Source: Lutibacter sp. (lineage in GTDB: Bacteria; Bacteroidota; Bacteroidia; Flavobacteriales; Flavobacteriaceae). Taken from it: 7,645 nt of DNA. Location: positions 1 to 7,645 of the forward strand of contig NZ_JAKIUR010000086.1 in assembly GCF_021647475.1 (NCBI RefSeq). The letters are read 5' to 3'. A program made the translations under genes and the position numbers. The notes under the pieces were generated by a model. It made no database searches and had not been told where the DNA came from. It was given only the letters and a program-made list of their open reading frames with translations. This document shows positions 1-5,757 of the stretch, in pieces. Numbering within the stretch: the first letter of the stretch is position 1; each line of letters begins with the position of its first letter.

Positions 1-63
1 CCCTGATTTTAATAGTTCAACTATCATAACCTTAAACTCATTGTCATACTTTGTTCTTGCCAT
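1..63 (-). CDS. IS3/IS911-type transposase OrfA, N-terminal fragment (runs off the left edge)
   Basis: Read on the minus strand from the ATG at 63-61, the frame gives 21 residues beginning MARTKYDNEFK and ending VELLKSG. The pattern of a basic start, then Y-x-x-E-F-K, then a hydrophobic helix and L-x-x-G is typical of the first helix of the helix-turn-helix domain of IS3/IS911 OrfA proteins. That domain binds the element's ends for transposition. Only the first fifth or so of a usual OrfA of about 100 residues is visible. A TAnnTTTG-like box (68-75) lies 4 nt before the ATG, so close that it would imply a leaderless message. Family is judged from a short stretch, so certainty is moderate. Confidence 0.6.
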   Translation of the reverse strand, partial: MARTKYDNEFKVMIVELLKSG

Positions 64-178
64 AATTCAAATATATATTATTTATGGGCTTATTAAAATT
101 GTCACATCAAAGGTAGACACTCCACTACTTTTTGTCCACTTGAAAAATTACAACTGAAATCAGCCTACTTTTTGTCTA
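1..178 (-). mobile_element. End of an IS3-family-like insertion sequence (left end of the element, partial)
   Basis: This holds the start of a transposase OrfA on the minus strand plus about 115 bp of noncoding terminal sequence. The outer limit is placed near 178. A stop codon (TAG) sits at 180-182 in the frame of the neighbouring HAD gene, and the HAD-like reading frame is open only from 183 onwards. The terminal region carries two near-identical 16-bp copies with a 40-bp period, which suits transposase binding sites near an IS end. The rest of the element lies outside the window, so the other terminal inverted repeat and the target duplication cannot be checked. The exact boundary is uncertain by a few bases. 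Confidence 0.6.
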
Positions 179-180
179 TT
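125..180. repeat. Two direct 16-bp repeats, 40-bp period, in the IS terminal region
   Basis: The 12-mer CTACTTTTTGTC occurs at 125-136 and again at 165-176. Extending to 16 bp (125-140 and 165-180) gives 14 of 16 identical bases, the two differences both being C/T. The outer copy lies at the presumed tip of the element and the inner copy exactly 40 bp inside. The repeats are seen directly; a role as transposase binding sites is inference. Confidence 0.65.
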
Positions 181-182
181 AG

Positions 183-515
183 ACCGAAATTGATGTTTTA
201 TACAAATCGTTAGAAAAGCAATTTTCTGACGAAATTATGTTGTATCGTTCAAAACCAACTTACATTGAAATTTCACATAAATCTGTATCCAAAAAAACAG
301 CAATTGATGTATTGCTAAAAAAATGTTTTCCAGAAATTTCGATTAAAAACATTGTGGCTTTTGGAGATAATTATAACGATATTGAAATGTTAAAAGCGGT
401 TGGTTTAGGAGTTGCCGTTGCTAATGCAAATGAAGAAGTGTTAGCAATTGCAGATAAAATTACAGATTCGAATAAAAATGATGGTGTTGCAAAAATGATT
501 AAGGCATTGTTTTAG
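183..515 (+). pseudogene. Cof-type HAD-superfamily phosphatase, 5'-truncated remnant
   Basis: The frame is open from 183 to the TAG at 513-515 and gives about 110 residues that match the C-terminal part of Cof/HAD-IIB sugar-phosphatase-like proteins. Seen are the motif III lysine in SVSKKTA (about residues 34-40 counting from 183), the metal-binding motif IV GDNYND (about 61-66), then the usual A-N-A-N-E run and the closing N-D-G-V-A. Intact family members are about 260-280 residues. Motif I with the nucleophile aspartate (DxD), motif II and most of the cap domain are missing, so the fragment cannot be an active phosphatase. An ATG at 237 could give a 92-residue protein, but homology-like sequence continues upstream of it to the IS boundary, so this is read as a gene cut by the insertion rather than a small gene. 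Confidence 0.75.
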
Positions 516-613
516 GAATTTTGTTTTTGTATTCACTGCTTATTGTAGAATAACAAAAGTTATAAATATATTGTAAAAATCCATTGTACATTATGATAAA
601 ATTTCGTCAATTT

Positions 614-714
614 GAGTGACTTTTAGCCTTTTTAGCCTTAAAATTAGTATCGAAAAATAGGTTTTTTAGTTAAAAATAGTCGTTCTTGATACACTTTTTT
701 ATCAAAAATTACTC
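614..714. repeat. Imperfect palindromic element, about 100 bp
   Basis: Outer arms are GAGTGACTTTT (614-624) and AAAAATTACTC (704-714), which pair with a few mismatches or G-T pairs. Inner arms are GTATCGAAAA (647-656) and TTCTTGATAC (683-692), matching at 8 of 10 positions. The two arm pairs are nested around an AT-rich centre, so the transcript could fold into one long stem. From memory, noncoding palindromes with GAGT, GTATCGAGAAC and ACTC blocks are repeated many times in Flavobacteriaceae chromosomes; this copy looks like a decayed member. That link is recall and not a search result. Confidence 0.5.
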
Positions 715-729
715 CTGATGTTAACAGGA
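713..729 (-). terminator. Possible weak terminator of the trkH-trkA transcript
   Basis: On the minus strand, TCCTG and CAGGA form a 5-bp stem around a 7-nt loop, followed by GTAATTTTT. It begins 43 nt after the trkA stop codon. The stem is short and the T run is interrupted, so this is a weak candidate. The T run belongs to the right arm of the palindromic element, which could itself act as the terminator. Confidence 0.3.
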
Positions 730-742
730 TGTTTAAAGAATC

Positions 743-760
743 AAAATGCACAACGAGTTA
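743..760 (-). repeat. 18-bp gene-end motif, copy 1 (after trkA)
   Basis: Read in the direction of trkA transcription the sequence is TAACTCGTTGTGCATTTT, starting 12 nt after the trkA stop. A second copy (7459-7476) follows recJ in the same sense relative to that gene and matches at 16 of 18 bases, with a 13-bp perfect core CGTTGTGCATTTT. Relative to the chromosome the two copies form inverted repeats about 6.7 kb apart. Their role is unknown. Confidence 0.6.
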
Positions 761-772
761 TAAAAATTGATT

Positions 773-1459
773 TTAATCTTCTGCTAATAATTTTTCAATA
801 TTTTTCACATTGCCATAAAGAACAATTATTTCACCTTTATTTAAAATTGTTTCTGATGTTGCTACTCCTTGAGCTTTTCTAACTTTTCTTTTAATTCCTA
901 CTAAATTTTTTTGTTCTGTAATTTTAATTGTTGTTAAAACTAAAACGTTAAAATTTTTACCTAAATTTAGTTCTAATAGCGATTTTCCTTCATATTTTTT
1001 TGGAACGTTTGCTTCAATAATGCTGTAATTCCCTTCAACTTCAAATGAATCAATAACTCCTTTAAGATTTAATTTTTTCGCCCATCTTTCAGCTGTTTCA
1101 TCTTCTGGGTGTACAAATTCTTCAACGCCCATTGCTTCTAAAATTCCTTCGTGTAATGCCGAAACGGCTCTGCCAATTAAACGTTTAACTTTTAAGCGTT
1201 TCATTAGTGCAGTTGCCATAATATTAGCTCCTTCATTTTCACCAATACATATAATAACCACATCGGTATCCTTTAAAGGTAAATAAGATACAGCTTGCGG
1301 ATCGGTACAATCTAAACAAACGGTATGTGTAATGTTTTCTTTTTGTGCTTCAACTTTACTCATTTTATTATCAACGCCTATTACTTCATTTCCTGCTTTG
1401 GTAAGCCTTTGAGCAAGCGATGCACCAAAATTTCCAAGTCCAATTATTATATATTTCAT
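773..1459 (-). CDS. trkA: TrkA/KtrA-type potassium uptake regulator, single RCK domain
   Basis: A cytoplasmic ring-forming subunit that gates the TrkH/KtrB channel in response to bound nucleotide (family knowledge). The 228-residue protein has one Rossmann-type RCK_N domain (about 1-125) with the nucleotide-binding glycines G-L-G-N-F-G at 7-12, an aspartate at 30 closing strand 2 that should contact the NAD(H)/ATP ribose, and D50 followed by C-T-D. The conserved stretch around residues 103-130 (HEGILEAMGVEEFVHPEDET) is also present. A RCK_C (TrkA_C) domain follows at about 139-225. One RCK unit and this length fit KtrA-like proteins rather than the 458-residue, two-unit TrkA of E. coli. The ATG at 1459 lies directly before strand 1, so the start is secure. 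It begins 11 nt after the trkH stop, so it is surely co-transcribed with it. The family is clear; the trk versus ktr name is a matter of convention. Confidence 0.92.
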   Translation of the reverse strand: MKYIIIGLGNFGASLAQRLTKAGNEVIGVDNKMSKVEAQKENITHTVCLDCTDPQAVSYLPLKDTDVVIICIGENEGANIMATALMKRLKVKRLIGRAVSALHEGILEAMGVEEFVHPEDETAERWAKKLNLKGVIDSFEVEGNYSIIEANVPKKYEGKSLLELNLGKNFNVLVLTTIKITEQKNLVGIKRKVRKAQGVATSETILNKGEIIVLYGNVKNIEKLLAED

Positions 1460-1470
1460 TTTTATTGAAA

Positions 1471-3219
1471 TTAATTTATTAAAATTTCTTCAGTTGGATG
1501 CCTGTATTTTGTGTGTGTTACTTTTTTTAGAAAAGAAATTAATACTGTTAACATACCAACTCTACCAATAAACATGGTTAACACCAAAATAATTTTACTA
1601 GTATCTGTAAGTGAACTAGTAATTCCTAAACTTAATCCTACAGTACTAAAAGCCGAAAAACATTCAAAAATAATTGCCATCATATTTTTTTCTCCATCAA
1701 AAATAGTTATTAAAAAAACAGAAAGCCCTATTACAATTAAAGATAATGAAATTACAGCAAATGCTCTTTTTATGGAAATAGCGGCAATTTCTCTATGAAA
1801 AATTTCAGTTTTCGTTTTTCGTTTAGCAATGCTTAAAATATTTAAAGTTGCAATGGCAAAAGTGCTTGTTTTTATACCACCACCTGTTGAAGCTGGAGAT
1901 GCCCCAATCCACATTAAAAATATAATTAATAAAATAGTTGGAGCTTGTAATGATGCCATGTTTATAGTGTTAAATCCGGCAGTTCTTGGAGTTACTGCTC
2001 CAAAAAAGGCTCCTACAATTTTACCAAAAACAGGTTGATTTGCTAAAGAATGATTATATTCTAAAAGGTAAAAAAACAAAGTTCCTAAAATTATTAATAT
2101 GCTTGAAGTTATTACAACTAATTTAGTATTTATGTTAATTACCCAAGGTATATGAACTGCTTTTTTATTTTCAAGAAGTTTAATTCTATTTTTAATTAAA
2201 TGGCGCAAATATTTAAAGAAATTGAAAATAATGGGGAAACCAATTCCCCCTAAAATAATAAGAAATGCAATTACAATGTGTAAAGGATAATTAAATCGAT
2301 ATCCAATTTCGTATAAATTATCGGTTAGTGTTGAAAAACCAGCATTACAAAATCCAGAAACAGTATGAAAAATGGAAAAGAATATTCGGCTATTTAAGTC
2401 AGGAATAAGAGATGGACTTAAACTTCTAAAAATTAAGATTGCACCAATTGCTTCAATTGAAAAAGTAACTAAAACAATCTTTTTTATAATGCTAAATACT
2501 TCTGCAATTTTTTCAGAATTGGTCATATCACTCAACATAAGTTGATTTTTATAAGAAGAAACTCCTTTAAAAAAGTAGCTAAAAAAACTAGCAAAAGTCA
2601 TAACACCTAATCCACCTAATTGCATTAAAAATATTAAAATAACTTGACCAAAATGAGTAAAATAAGTACCAGTATCTACAACAACCAAACCCGTTACACA
2701 AACGGCACTTGTAGAGGTAAATAAAGCATTTACAAAAGTAATTCCGTTATGAGTAGATTTTGGAAGCATCAACAATATTGCACCTATTATAATTATGGTG
2801 AAAAAGCTTAATACAAATAGTTGTGCGGGATTTAGTTTTTCTTTTAATAAGTTAAAATCTATCAATGAAATTTCACGGATAAATACAATAAAAGTTCCTA
2901 ACTGTAGCCAAATTCTATCATTTAAAAAATTAATATTATATAGTTTTAAATGATGAAATAATAGTGCTAAAAGAATAATTGAAAAAAGGACATCAAAAAT
3001 TAATGCTTTTAATTTAGGAATGCTTTTTTTGTAAAAAAAGCGAAAAATATTTGCTAAAATACCAATACCAATGGTTATAATATATAACCAAAATAATTTT
3101 TGCTCAAAATTTTCAGATTGGTAAACGCCATAATCAATTATGATACCTATAACAGCCACAAAACTTAGTAGAAAAGGTATTTTTTTTATGGTGTTAACTA
3201 TATTTTTAAACTTTAGCAT
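1471..3219 (-). CDS. trkH: TrkH/KtrB-family potassium channel subunit with extended N-terminus
   Basis: An inner-membrane K+ uptake channel of the superfamily of K+ transporters. The 582-residue protein has the four pore repeats with their filter glycines: T-S-A-V-C-V-T-G-L (170-178), H-T-V-S-G-F-C-N-A-G-F-S-T (285-297), G-A-V-T-P-R-T-A-G-F-N-T (407-418) and E-C-F-S-A-F-S-T-V-G-L-S (519-530). The intramembrane-loop region after repeat 3 shows G-A-S-P-A-S-T-G-G-G-I-K-T (439-451), strongly conserved in the family. About 130 residues precede the first pore repeat's core and contain some four extra hydrophobic segments (about 15-30, 41-60, 71-90 and 104-118), making the protein roughly 100-130 residues longer than KtrB. 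The gene lies 30 nt after the lectin gene and 11 nt before trkA, so channel and regulator are made together. A box ATATTTTG (3250-3243 on the minus strand), one base off TAnnTTTG, could provide its own promoter. Confidence 0.93.
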   Translation of the reverse strand: MLKFKNIVNTIKKIPFLLSFVAVIGIIIDYGVYQSENFEQKLFWLYIITIGIGILANIFRFFYKKSIPKLKALIFDVLFSIILLALLFHHLKLYNINFLNDRIWLQLGTFIVFIREISLIDFNLLKEKLNPAQLFVLSFFTIIIIGAILLMLPKSTHNGITFVNALFTSTSAVCVTGLVVVDTGTYFTHFGQVILIFLMQLGGLGVMTFASFFSYFFKGVSSYKNQLMLSDMTNSEKIAEVFSIIKKIVLVTFSIEAIGAILIFRSLSPSLIPDLNSRIFFSIFHTVSGFCNAGFSTLTDNLYEIGYRFNYPLHIVIAFLIILGGIGFPIIFNFFKYLRHLIKNRIKLLENKKAVHIPWVININTKLVVITSSILIILGTLFFYLLEYNHSLANQPVFGKIVGAFFGAVTPRTAGFNTINMASLQAPTILLIIFLMWIGASPASTGGGIKTSTFAIATLNILSIAKRKTKTEIFHREIAAISIKRAFAVISLSLIVIGLSVFLITIFDGEKNMMAIIFECFSAFSTVGLSLGITSSLTDTSKIILVLTMFIGRVGMLTVLISFLKKVTHTKYRHPTEEILIN

Positions 3220-3249
3220 TTGTTATCTGTTGAATCAATAATCAAAATA

Positions 3250-5199
3250 TTATGGTCTTAATAAACTAAAATGTCCTCTGTAATTTGTTATAATCCCTAA
3301 AGAATTAGTTAGTTTTACGGTAAACCAATAATCTGACGAAGGTAATGTTTTACCATTAAAAATTCCATTCCATCCATTACTTATTGGATTTATTTCACCT
3401 ATTAATTTTCCGAATCTGTCAAATATAAAAATTTTAGAAATAGGATATATATCTGATGAAAAACCTTTAAGTTGCCAAGTATCATTAATACCATCATTAT
3501 TTGGTGTAAAATACTTTGGAAATCCTAAAATAGGAATTTCGATTTTATCAAATCCACACATGGTATTATCGAGTATAAAAATAGTATGAAAACCTGAAGT
3601 TAAGTTTTCAAATGTTGTGGACTCTTGATAAGGACCATCAATATTATCAATTGAAAAAGTATAAGCTCCATTTCCAAAACTAGCTACATTTTTAATAGTT
3701 ATAGAATTATTATTTGAATTATCAATGATATCAAAATTATTTAAAGAAAGATTTAAATTTATTGATGTTTTTGTGTACTGTACAATTGCCTGTATTGGAA
3801 TTCTTGACGATGAGGAACAGCTATTAGAAACGGCTTCCACATAATACGTTTTATTTTCAGAAATAAATGGAGTTTCAAAGCTTTCTCCTGTTGAAATAGA
3901 TGTTCCTCCAATTAATGTTTCGTACCAAGTTACTATTCCTTCAGAAGCTGTTGCTTTTAAAGTTGCAGTGCCAGCATCACAAATAGTATCGTCTGTTGTT
4001 GAAGTTATGGTTGGTATAGTGTTAATAGTTGCTATTACAGGTTTACGTTCTCCTTGTAAACATCCACCAACTGATGCCAATACATAATAAGTTTTGGTAG
4101 AAGTTAAAATAGGAGTAGAAAAACTGGTTCCTGTAAAAATAGGCGTTGAACTAGTAAGAGAATCAAACCAAAGTACATCACCAGCAGATGCTGTAGCATT
4201 TAATATTACTGAACCAGCACCGCAATTTTCAGCAGGATTCACAGAAATAATAGAAGGAACGGTAATTTTTGTACTAGCAGATAAATTTAAAGTAGGATCT
4301 CCTGGCATCCCACCATATTCAACAATATATCCTTTTGGTTGGTAATCACCAGAAACTTCACCAGTATTTTTTAAATCATTCCAAGAACCAGTAATTCCAA
4401 CATTTGGGGCGGTAACATGTGCATAATCTTCGTCATCTAAATTATTTGGCTCTCCGGTATTCCAATTAGCAAACGGAATGTCAGTGCCAGAGGTTGTTCC
4501 GCTAGCGTTACCTATCCAAAAAGTCATTCCTGTTTCAGGCCCTGTCATCCATTTCCAAGTTCCTTCAGTTTCTTCATCACTTGCTCCAATCCAACCAGTT
4601 CCTTCAGCTTGTTTACCTGCTAACTGTGCTTCTTCGGGTGTGGTTATTGTAGCCAAATAACCTTGTAATCCGTAGTGTGTTTTTGTTTCAGCAGCTGTTT
4701 TTGCATCCGTCCAACTAATTCCAACATCGGAAACATATTCATAATAATGCCCAGTTGAAGGTAAATAATTAGCTTCATCAACAGTAAATGAAAATTGTTT
4801 TTGCCCAGAAATGGTTGTACTAGTGCTAGTAAAAATAATATCTTTAACTGCAGCTATTAAATCCGTATAACTTGTTGTAGAAGGAGTAATTACTTCTAGT
4901 TTTAATTTTCCTTCAGAAGCAATCCAAGTTGTATAAATATTAGGATGTGCAGTTATATTTGTTAAAAATAAAGTGTCTTCACCATTACTATAATTTTCTG
5001 AAATTTGAATAAAAACGGCATCAATTTGTTCATCACCAGGAATAATATCAAAATCTGTAACAATATTTATGTTAGAAAGTGGACAATAATTTTGATTTCC
5101 TGTTGCTGTAATAGTTGGAGGAGTGCTTGTTTGAGTATAACAAGTGACAGACACTAACAAAAAATTAAAAATAAGAAGAAGTAGTAAGTTGCATTTCAT
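3250..5199 (-). CDS. Secreted C-type lectin / Ig-like protein with T9SS type B sorting domain
   Basis: Predicted to be exported through the Sec pathway and then the type IX system to the cell surface or medium. Residues 1-20 form a signal peptide with a leucine-rich core; the cysteine at 20 does not sit in a good lipobox. A C-type lectin-like domain spans about 150-297, with W-T-D-A-K (163-167), W-I-G-A (203-206), the calcium/sugar motif E-P-N (250-252) and W-N-D (273-275). E-P-N with W-N-D is the mannose-type signature in known lectins, so sugar binding is plausible but unproven. Two Ig-like repeats follow (about 316-393 and 397-474) with an exact 81-residue offset, each with a cysteine pair 54 apart (C326/C380, C407/C461). 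After a linker domain, the C-terminal 90 residues start FPKYFTPNNDGINDTW (560-575) and match the gliding-motility-associated/T9SS type B domain. An adhesin or glycan-binding role is inferred. An exact TAnnTTTG promoter box precedes it. Confidence 0.88.
   Translation of the reverse strand: MKCNLLLLLIFNFLLVSVTCYTQTSTPPTITATGNQNYCPLSNINIVTDFDIIPGDEQIDAVFIQISENYSNGEDTLFLTNITAHPNIYTTWIASEGKLKLEVITPSTTSYTDLIAAVKDIIFTSTSTTISGQKQFSFTVDEANYLPSTGHYYEYVSDVGISWTDAKTAAETKTHYGLQGYLATITTPEEAQLAGKQAEGTGWIGASDEETEGTWKWMTGPETGMTFWIGNASGTTSGTDIPFANWNTGEPNNLDDEDYAHVTAPNVGITGSWNDLKNTGEVSGDYQPKGYIVEYGGMPGDPTLNLSASTKITVPSIISVNPAENCGAGSVILNATASAGDVLWFDSLTSSTPIFTGTSFSTPILTSTKTYYVLASVGGCLQGERKPVIATINTIPTITSTTDDTICDAGTATLKATASEGIVTWYETLIGGTSISTGESFETPFISENKTYYVEAVSNSCSSSSRIPIQAIVQYTKTSINLNLSLNNFDIIDNSNNNSITIKNVASFGNGAYTFSIDNIDGPYQESTTFENLTSGFHTIFILDNTMCGFDKIEIPILGFPKYFTPNNDGINDTWQLKGFSSDIYPISKIFIFDRFGKLIGEINPISNGWNGIFNGKTLPSSDYWFTVKLTNSLGIITNYRGHFSLLRP
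3778..4254 (-). repeat. Tandem Ig-like domain repeat inside the lectin protein
   Basis: The two repeats cover 4254-4021 and 4011-3778 at DNA level, offset by 243 bp (81 codons). Shared positions include the paired cysteines, the A-T-A-S block, a V-x-W-(F/Y) turn, S-T-P/E-T-P before K-T-Y-Y-V, and the closing run of small residues. The protein-level match is clear while the DNA has diverged, so this is an old domain duplication and not a recent slippage event. Confidence 0.7.
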
Positions 5200-5220
5200 T
5201 GTAATCCACTAAAAACATTT

Positions 5221-5247
5221 CAAAAGTACAAAACAATTAAACGTCAA
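5221..5247 (-). promoter_or_regulatory. Bacteroidota-type promoter of the lectin gene
   Basis: The minus strand reads TTG (5247-5245), 16 nt, then TACTTTTG (5228-5221), an exact match to the TAnnTTTG -7 consensus of Bacteroidota sigma factor. The box ends 21 nt before the ATG at 5199, giving a leader of roughly 15 nt. The spacing to TTG is slightly short of the usual 17 or more. Confidence 0.55.
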
Positions 5248-5272
5248 TTTATAGTTTTAATAATTTTTCTTT

Positions 5273-5280
5273 TAAATTTA
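5273..5280 (+). promoter_or_regulatory. Probable -7 box of the osmC-recJ direction
   Basis: TAAATTTA matches TAnnTTTG at 7 of 8 positions and ends 22 nt before the osmC ATG. No good TTG -33 element is seen at the right distance. The 103-bp spacer thus serves both directions with two non-overlapping promoters about 45 bp apart. Confidence 0.4.
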
Positions 5281-5302
5281 CATCTTCAAAATAAAAATAA
5301 TT

Positions 5303-5722
5303 ATGATAAATAAAATAGAAGTTAGTTGGAAAGGTAAAATGCTTTTTGAATCAGTTACAGACGAAGGAAGTGTACTAATTGATGCTGATGAAGTTGTTGG
5401 TGGACAAGGAAAAGGATTACGTCCTAAAAAAATGATGTTAACCTCATTGGCTGGTTGTACCGCTATGGATGTAATTTCGTTATTAAAAAAAATGCGTGCT
5501 GAAGTAGCTAATTTTAATGTATTGGTAGAAGCAAATTTAACGGATGAGCACCCAAAATATTACGATAAAGTACATGTTACGTATCAATTTTTCGGAAGCG
5601 ATTTTAAAAAAGATAAAATTGAAAAATCGGTAAATTTATCTGTTGAGCGTTATTGTGGTGTTATGGAAATGTTTCGCCAGTTTGCAAAAGTAACTACCGA
5701 AATTAAATACATAAATCAATAA
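5303..5722 (+). CDS. OsmC-family protein (OsmC/Ohr fold, YhfA-like)
   Basis: A small cytoplasmic protein of the OsmC/Ohr superfamily, whose studied members reduce organic or inorganic peroxides with a pair of cysteines. The 139 residues are the full usual length for the YhfA-like branch. Both conserved cysteines are present, C52 in L-A-G-C-T-A-M-D-V at the start of the central helix and C118 in R-Y-C-G-V-M. R40 lies in the loop G-L-R-P-K-K before the first cysteine. The N-terminal half is the beta-sheet (V-S-W-K-G-K) common to the family. There is no signal peptide. The ATG at 5303 has no Shine-Dalgarno sequence, as usual for this phylum. The substrate cannot be told from sequence, and many members of this branch are uncharacterised. 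recJ follows after 35 nt. Confidence 0.88.
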   Translation: MINKIEVSWKGKMLFESVTDEGSVLIDADEVVGGQGKGLRPKKMMLTSLAGCTAMDVISLLKKMRAEVANFNVLVEANLTDEHPKYYDKVHVTYQFFGSDFKKDKIEKSVNLSVERYCGVMEMFRQFAKVTTEIKYINQ

Positions 5723-5733
5723 AATAATTTAAC

Positions 5734-5741
5734 TACTTTTG
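5734..5741 (+). promoter_or_regulatory. Possible internal promoter of recJ
   Basis: TACTTTTG is an exact TAnnTTTG match and the same octamer as in the lectin promoter. It ends 16 nt before the recJ ATG at 5758, giving a leader of about 10 nt. No TTG element is visible 17-23 nt upstream, so recJ may depend mainly on read-through from osmC. A GAGGA (5741-5745) overlaps the box and sits 12 nt before the ATG, long for a ribosome binding site. Confidence 0.4.
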
Positions 5742-5757
5742 AGGAAAAAGTAACGCT

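Larger units (their letters stand above)
516..772. other. Noncoding spacer between the HAD remnant and trkA
   Basis: I see no gene in this stretch. It contains an imperfect palindromic element (about 614-714), a short hairpin (713-729) and an 18-bp motif (743-760) that recurs after recJ; these are listed separately. A small tandem, TTTTAGCC followed by TTTTTAGCC (621-637), lies inside the left arm of the palindrome. The HAD remnant has no clear terminator of its own here. Confidence 0.6.

Noticed and set aside
68..75. Exact TAnnTTTG box (TATATTTG on the minus strand) 4 nt before the transposase ATG
   Set aside because: It would put the transcript start at the ATG itself. In such AT-rich DNA a chance match is likely, so it is mentioned only within the OrfA entry.
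237..515. A functional small HAD protein starting at the ATG at 237
   Set aside because: It lacks the catalytic aspartates of motif I, and family-like sequence continues upstream of the ATG to the IS junction.
621..637. TTTTAGCC tandem as a microsatellite or CRISPR-like repeat
   Set aside because: There are only two adjacent copies with no spacers; it is part of the palindrome's left arm.
743..760. Integron attC site
   Set aside because: The motif after the stop codons recalls cassette recombination sites, but it does not fit the GTTRRRY/RYYYAAC core, lacks a paired second box nearby, and the genes are housekeeping ones in both orientations.
1511..1798. Plus-strand open frame of 95 codons inside trkH
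   Set aside because: It lies opposite the C-terminal part of a clear TrkH gene; its residue make-up is that of reverse-translated membrane protein and matches no known family.
1829..2038. Plus-strand open frame of 69 codons inside trkH
   Set aside because: It is opposite the third pore repeat of TrkH, whose conserved motifs show which strand is coding.
4094..4660. Two plus-strand open frames (4094-4345 and 4478-4660) inside the lectin gene
   Set aside because: They are antisense to the Ig-like and lectin domains, have no start context or promoter, and do not resemble any protein I know.
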